A stretch of DNA of 7,118 nucleotides from Desulfobacterales bacterium. GTDB taxonomy: Bacteria > Desulfobacterota > Desulfobacteria > Desulfobacterales > Desulfobacteraceae. Shown one piece after another: positions 6,167-7,118 of this stretch (position 1 is the stretch's first letter; every line of letters begins with the position of its first letter). Location of the stretch: the NCBI GenBank assembly GCA_022361315.1, contig JAKSBB010001209.1, positions 1 through 7,118 on the forward strand. Direction: 5' to 3'. The notes below the pieces were generated by a model, which saw only the letters and a list, made by a program, of their open reading frames with translations, searched no databases and was not told the origin of the DNA. Position numbers and translations under genes: made by a program.

Positions 6167-6195
6167 TTGAGGTTTATGTATCTACGCTTTATATT
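6167..6195 (+). promoter_or_regulatory. Sigma70-type promoter for the oxidoreductase gene
   Basis: TTGAGG (6167-6172) and TATATT (6190-6195) are separated by exactly 17 nt. Transcription would start near 6202, giving a leader of about 75 nt that ends in the ribosome site TAAGGAGA (6258-6265) before ATG 6277. Confidence 0.55.
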
Positions 6196-6276
6196 GCATC
6201 CTGTCAACGAAAAAGAACCTTTGCTGCAAAACGATAGAAAAGAGACAGATAAACGAATAAGGAGAATTAAACGATT

Positions 6277-7118
6277 ATGAAAGCGATGATCTTAAACGAA
6301 TATGGTGAAAACGCACGGTTTGAATCAACAGAGATGAAGATGCCGGTTGCCGAAGCAGGACACGTGCTGGTGAGGGTTGCGGCCACCAGTGTCAACACGG
6401 TGGACACAATGATCCGCCAGATGGGGCAGGAAGAACTGCCCCTGTCCCCGGATCTGCCCGCCGTTCTCGGTATGGATTTCTCCGGCACCATCGAGACTGT
6501 TGGCGAGGGCGTTACCGGGTTTGCCCCCGGGGATGAAGTCTATGGTTGTGCCGGAGGACTGGCAGATCTTCAGGGGGCCCTGGCCGAATACATGCCGGTG
6601 GATGCCAGGCTGATCGCCCATAAACCCAAAAGCCTTTCCATGAAAGAAGCGGCAGCGCTGCCGCTGGTGGGGATCACCGCCTATGAAGGCCTGAAGCGGG
6701 CCGGCATCCGTGACGGACAGAAGGTACTGGTCCACGGCGGTGCCGGTGGTGTGGGACACGTTGCCGTTCAATTGGCGAAGCATTTCGGTGCAGATGTCTA
6801 TGCCACCTGCAGCGGTGGAAAGCAGACCGGTATCATCGAGGGCTATGACGCCACACCTGTTAACTATCGGACGGAAAAAGTGGCCGACTATGTGGCTGCC
6901 CATACAGGCGGGGCAGGGTTTGACCTTGTCTTCGATTCCGTGGGCGGGGCCAACATGGCAAACTCCTTTGAAGCGGCTGCATTGAACGCGAACATTGTCA
7001 CCACCGTCTCCATGCTGGAACTGGATCTGACACTGGCCCATTTCAAGGGGCTGTCCATACATGTGGTCTTCATGCTGATTCCCATGCTTCATGACCATAA
7101 GCGGGAAGAACACGGTAA
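6277..7118 (+). CDS. Zinc-independent quinone oxidoreductase-like MDR enzyme (partial)
   Basis: The frame is open from ATG 6277 to the right edge: 280 residues, with perhaps 50 missing from a family of about 330. It belongs to the medium-chain dehydrogenase/reductase superfamily, NAD(P)H-dependent cytosolic enzymes that reduce quinones or other electrophilic carbonyls. The N-terminal GroES-like part includes VRVAATSVNTVDTMIRQM (32-49) and PAVLGMDFSGTIETVGEGV (61-79). The nucleotide-binding fold has LVHGGAGGVGHVAVQLAKHFGA (starting at 151), a quinone-reductase-type glycine motif, then FDLVFDSVGG (215-224). No catalytic or structural zinc ligand set is visible, hence zinc-independent. TAAGGAGA (6258-6265) lies about 11 nt before the start. 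It is divergent from hxlR, which probably controls it, suggesting a role in removing quinones or reactive carbonyls. The exact substrate is not determinable, and a crotonyl-CoA-reductase-like or enone reductase activity is also possible. Confidence 0.9.
   Translation, partial: MKAMILNEYGENARFESTEMKMPVAEAGHVLVRVAATSVNTVDTMIRQMGQEELPLSPDLPAVLGMDFSGTIETVGEGVTGFAPGDEVYGCAGGLADLQGALAEYMPVDARLIAHKPKSLSMKEAAALPLVGITAYEGLKRAGIRDGQKVLVHGGAGGVGHVAVQLAKHFGADVYATCSGGKQTGIIEGYDATPVNYRTEKVADYVAAHTGGAGFDLVFDSVGGANMANSFEAAALNANIVTTVSMLELDLTLAHFKGLSIHVVFMLIPMLHDHKREEHG

Noticed and set aside
6325..7113. 262-residue leftward frame opposite the oxidoreductase gene
   Set aside because: It mirrors a clear MDR enzyme whose frame runs off the window; its composition is typical of an antisense shadow.

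Overview
The window looks like a chromosomal segment of a Gram-negative anaerobe, most likely a sulfate-reducing member of Desulfobacterota (Desulfobacterales-like). This is inferred from the moderately high GC, strong AAGGAGG-type ribosome sites, the style of the PAS-LuxR regulator (ending in a KKLGL/NLRSYL motif, as in many proteins of that group) and the lactate-dehydrogenase-like malate dehydrogenases. No rRNA, tRNA, CRISPR array, insertion sequence or phage gene is visible.

Layout, left to right. (1) The left edge cuts a leftward gene (788 to beyond position 1) for a CHAD-domain protein with a degenerate CYTH-like N-terminal half. (2) Divergent from it is a complete endonuclease III (nth, 958-1620), a base-excision repair DNA glycosylase with its iron-sulfur cysteines intact. 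(3) A well-formed sigma70-type promoter then precedes two overlapping, tandem malate dehydrogenase-family genes (1802-2716 and 2709-3647). The downstream copy has every expected catalytic residue. The upstream copy keeps most of them but has Glu in place of the substrate-binding Asn and an altered His loop. (4) The convergent intergenic region 3648-3888 holds three hairpins and a 17-nt direct repeat, including a textbook intrinsic terminator facing leftward. (5) Three leftward genes follow, read right to left: an HxlR-family winged-helix repressor (6112-5786), a PAS-LuxR regulator overlapping it (5817-4921), and a soluble histidine kinase without a sensor or receiver domain (4740-3889). (6) Divergent from hxlR, and cut by the right edge, is a zinc-independent quinone-oxidoreductase-like enzyme of the MDR superfamily (6277 to beyond 7118).

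How the parts fit. The hxlR/oxidoreductase pair has the arrangement of known electrophile- or quinone-sensing HxlR switches (YodB, QorR, QsrR types), and a clean dyad lies in their shared promoter region. The PAS-LuxR and kinase genes look like a signalling pair lacking any receiver domain, downstream of hxlR. The two malate dehydrogenases are almost certainly co-translated and could form a mixed oligomer. The most unusual features are the divergent dehydrogenase paralogue, the receiver-less PAS-LuxR/kinase pair overlapping a redox repressor, and the degenerate CYTH module fused to CHAD. I see no clear evidence of a wholly new defence or mobile system.
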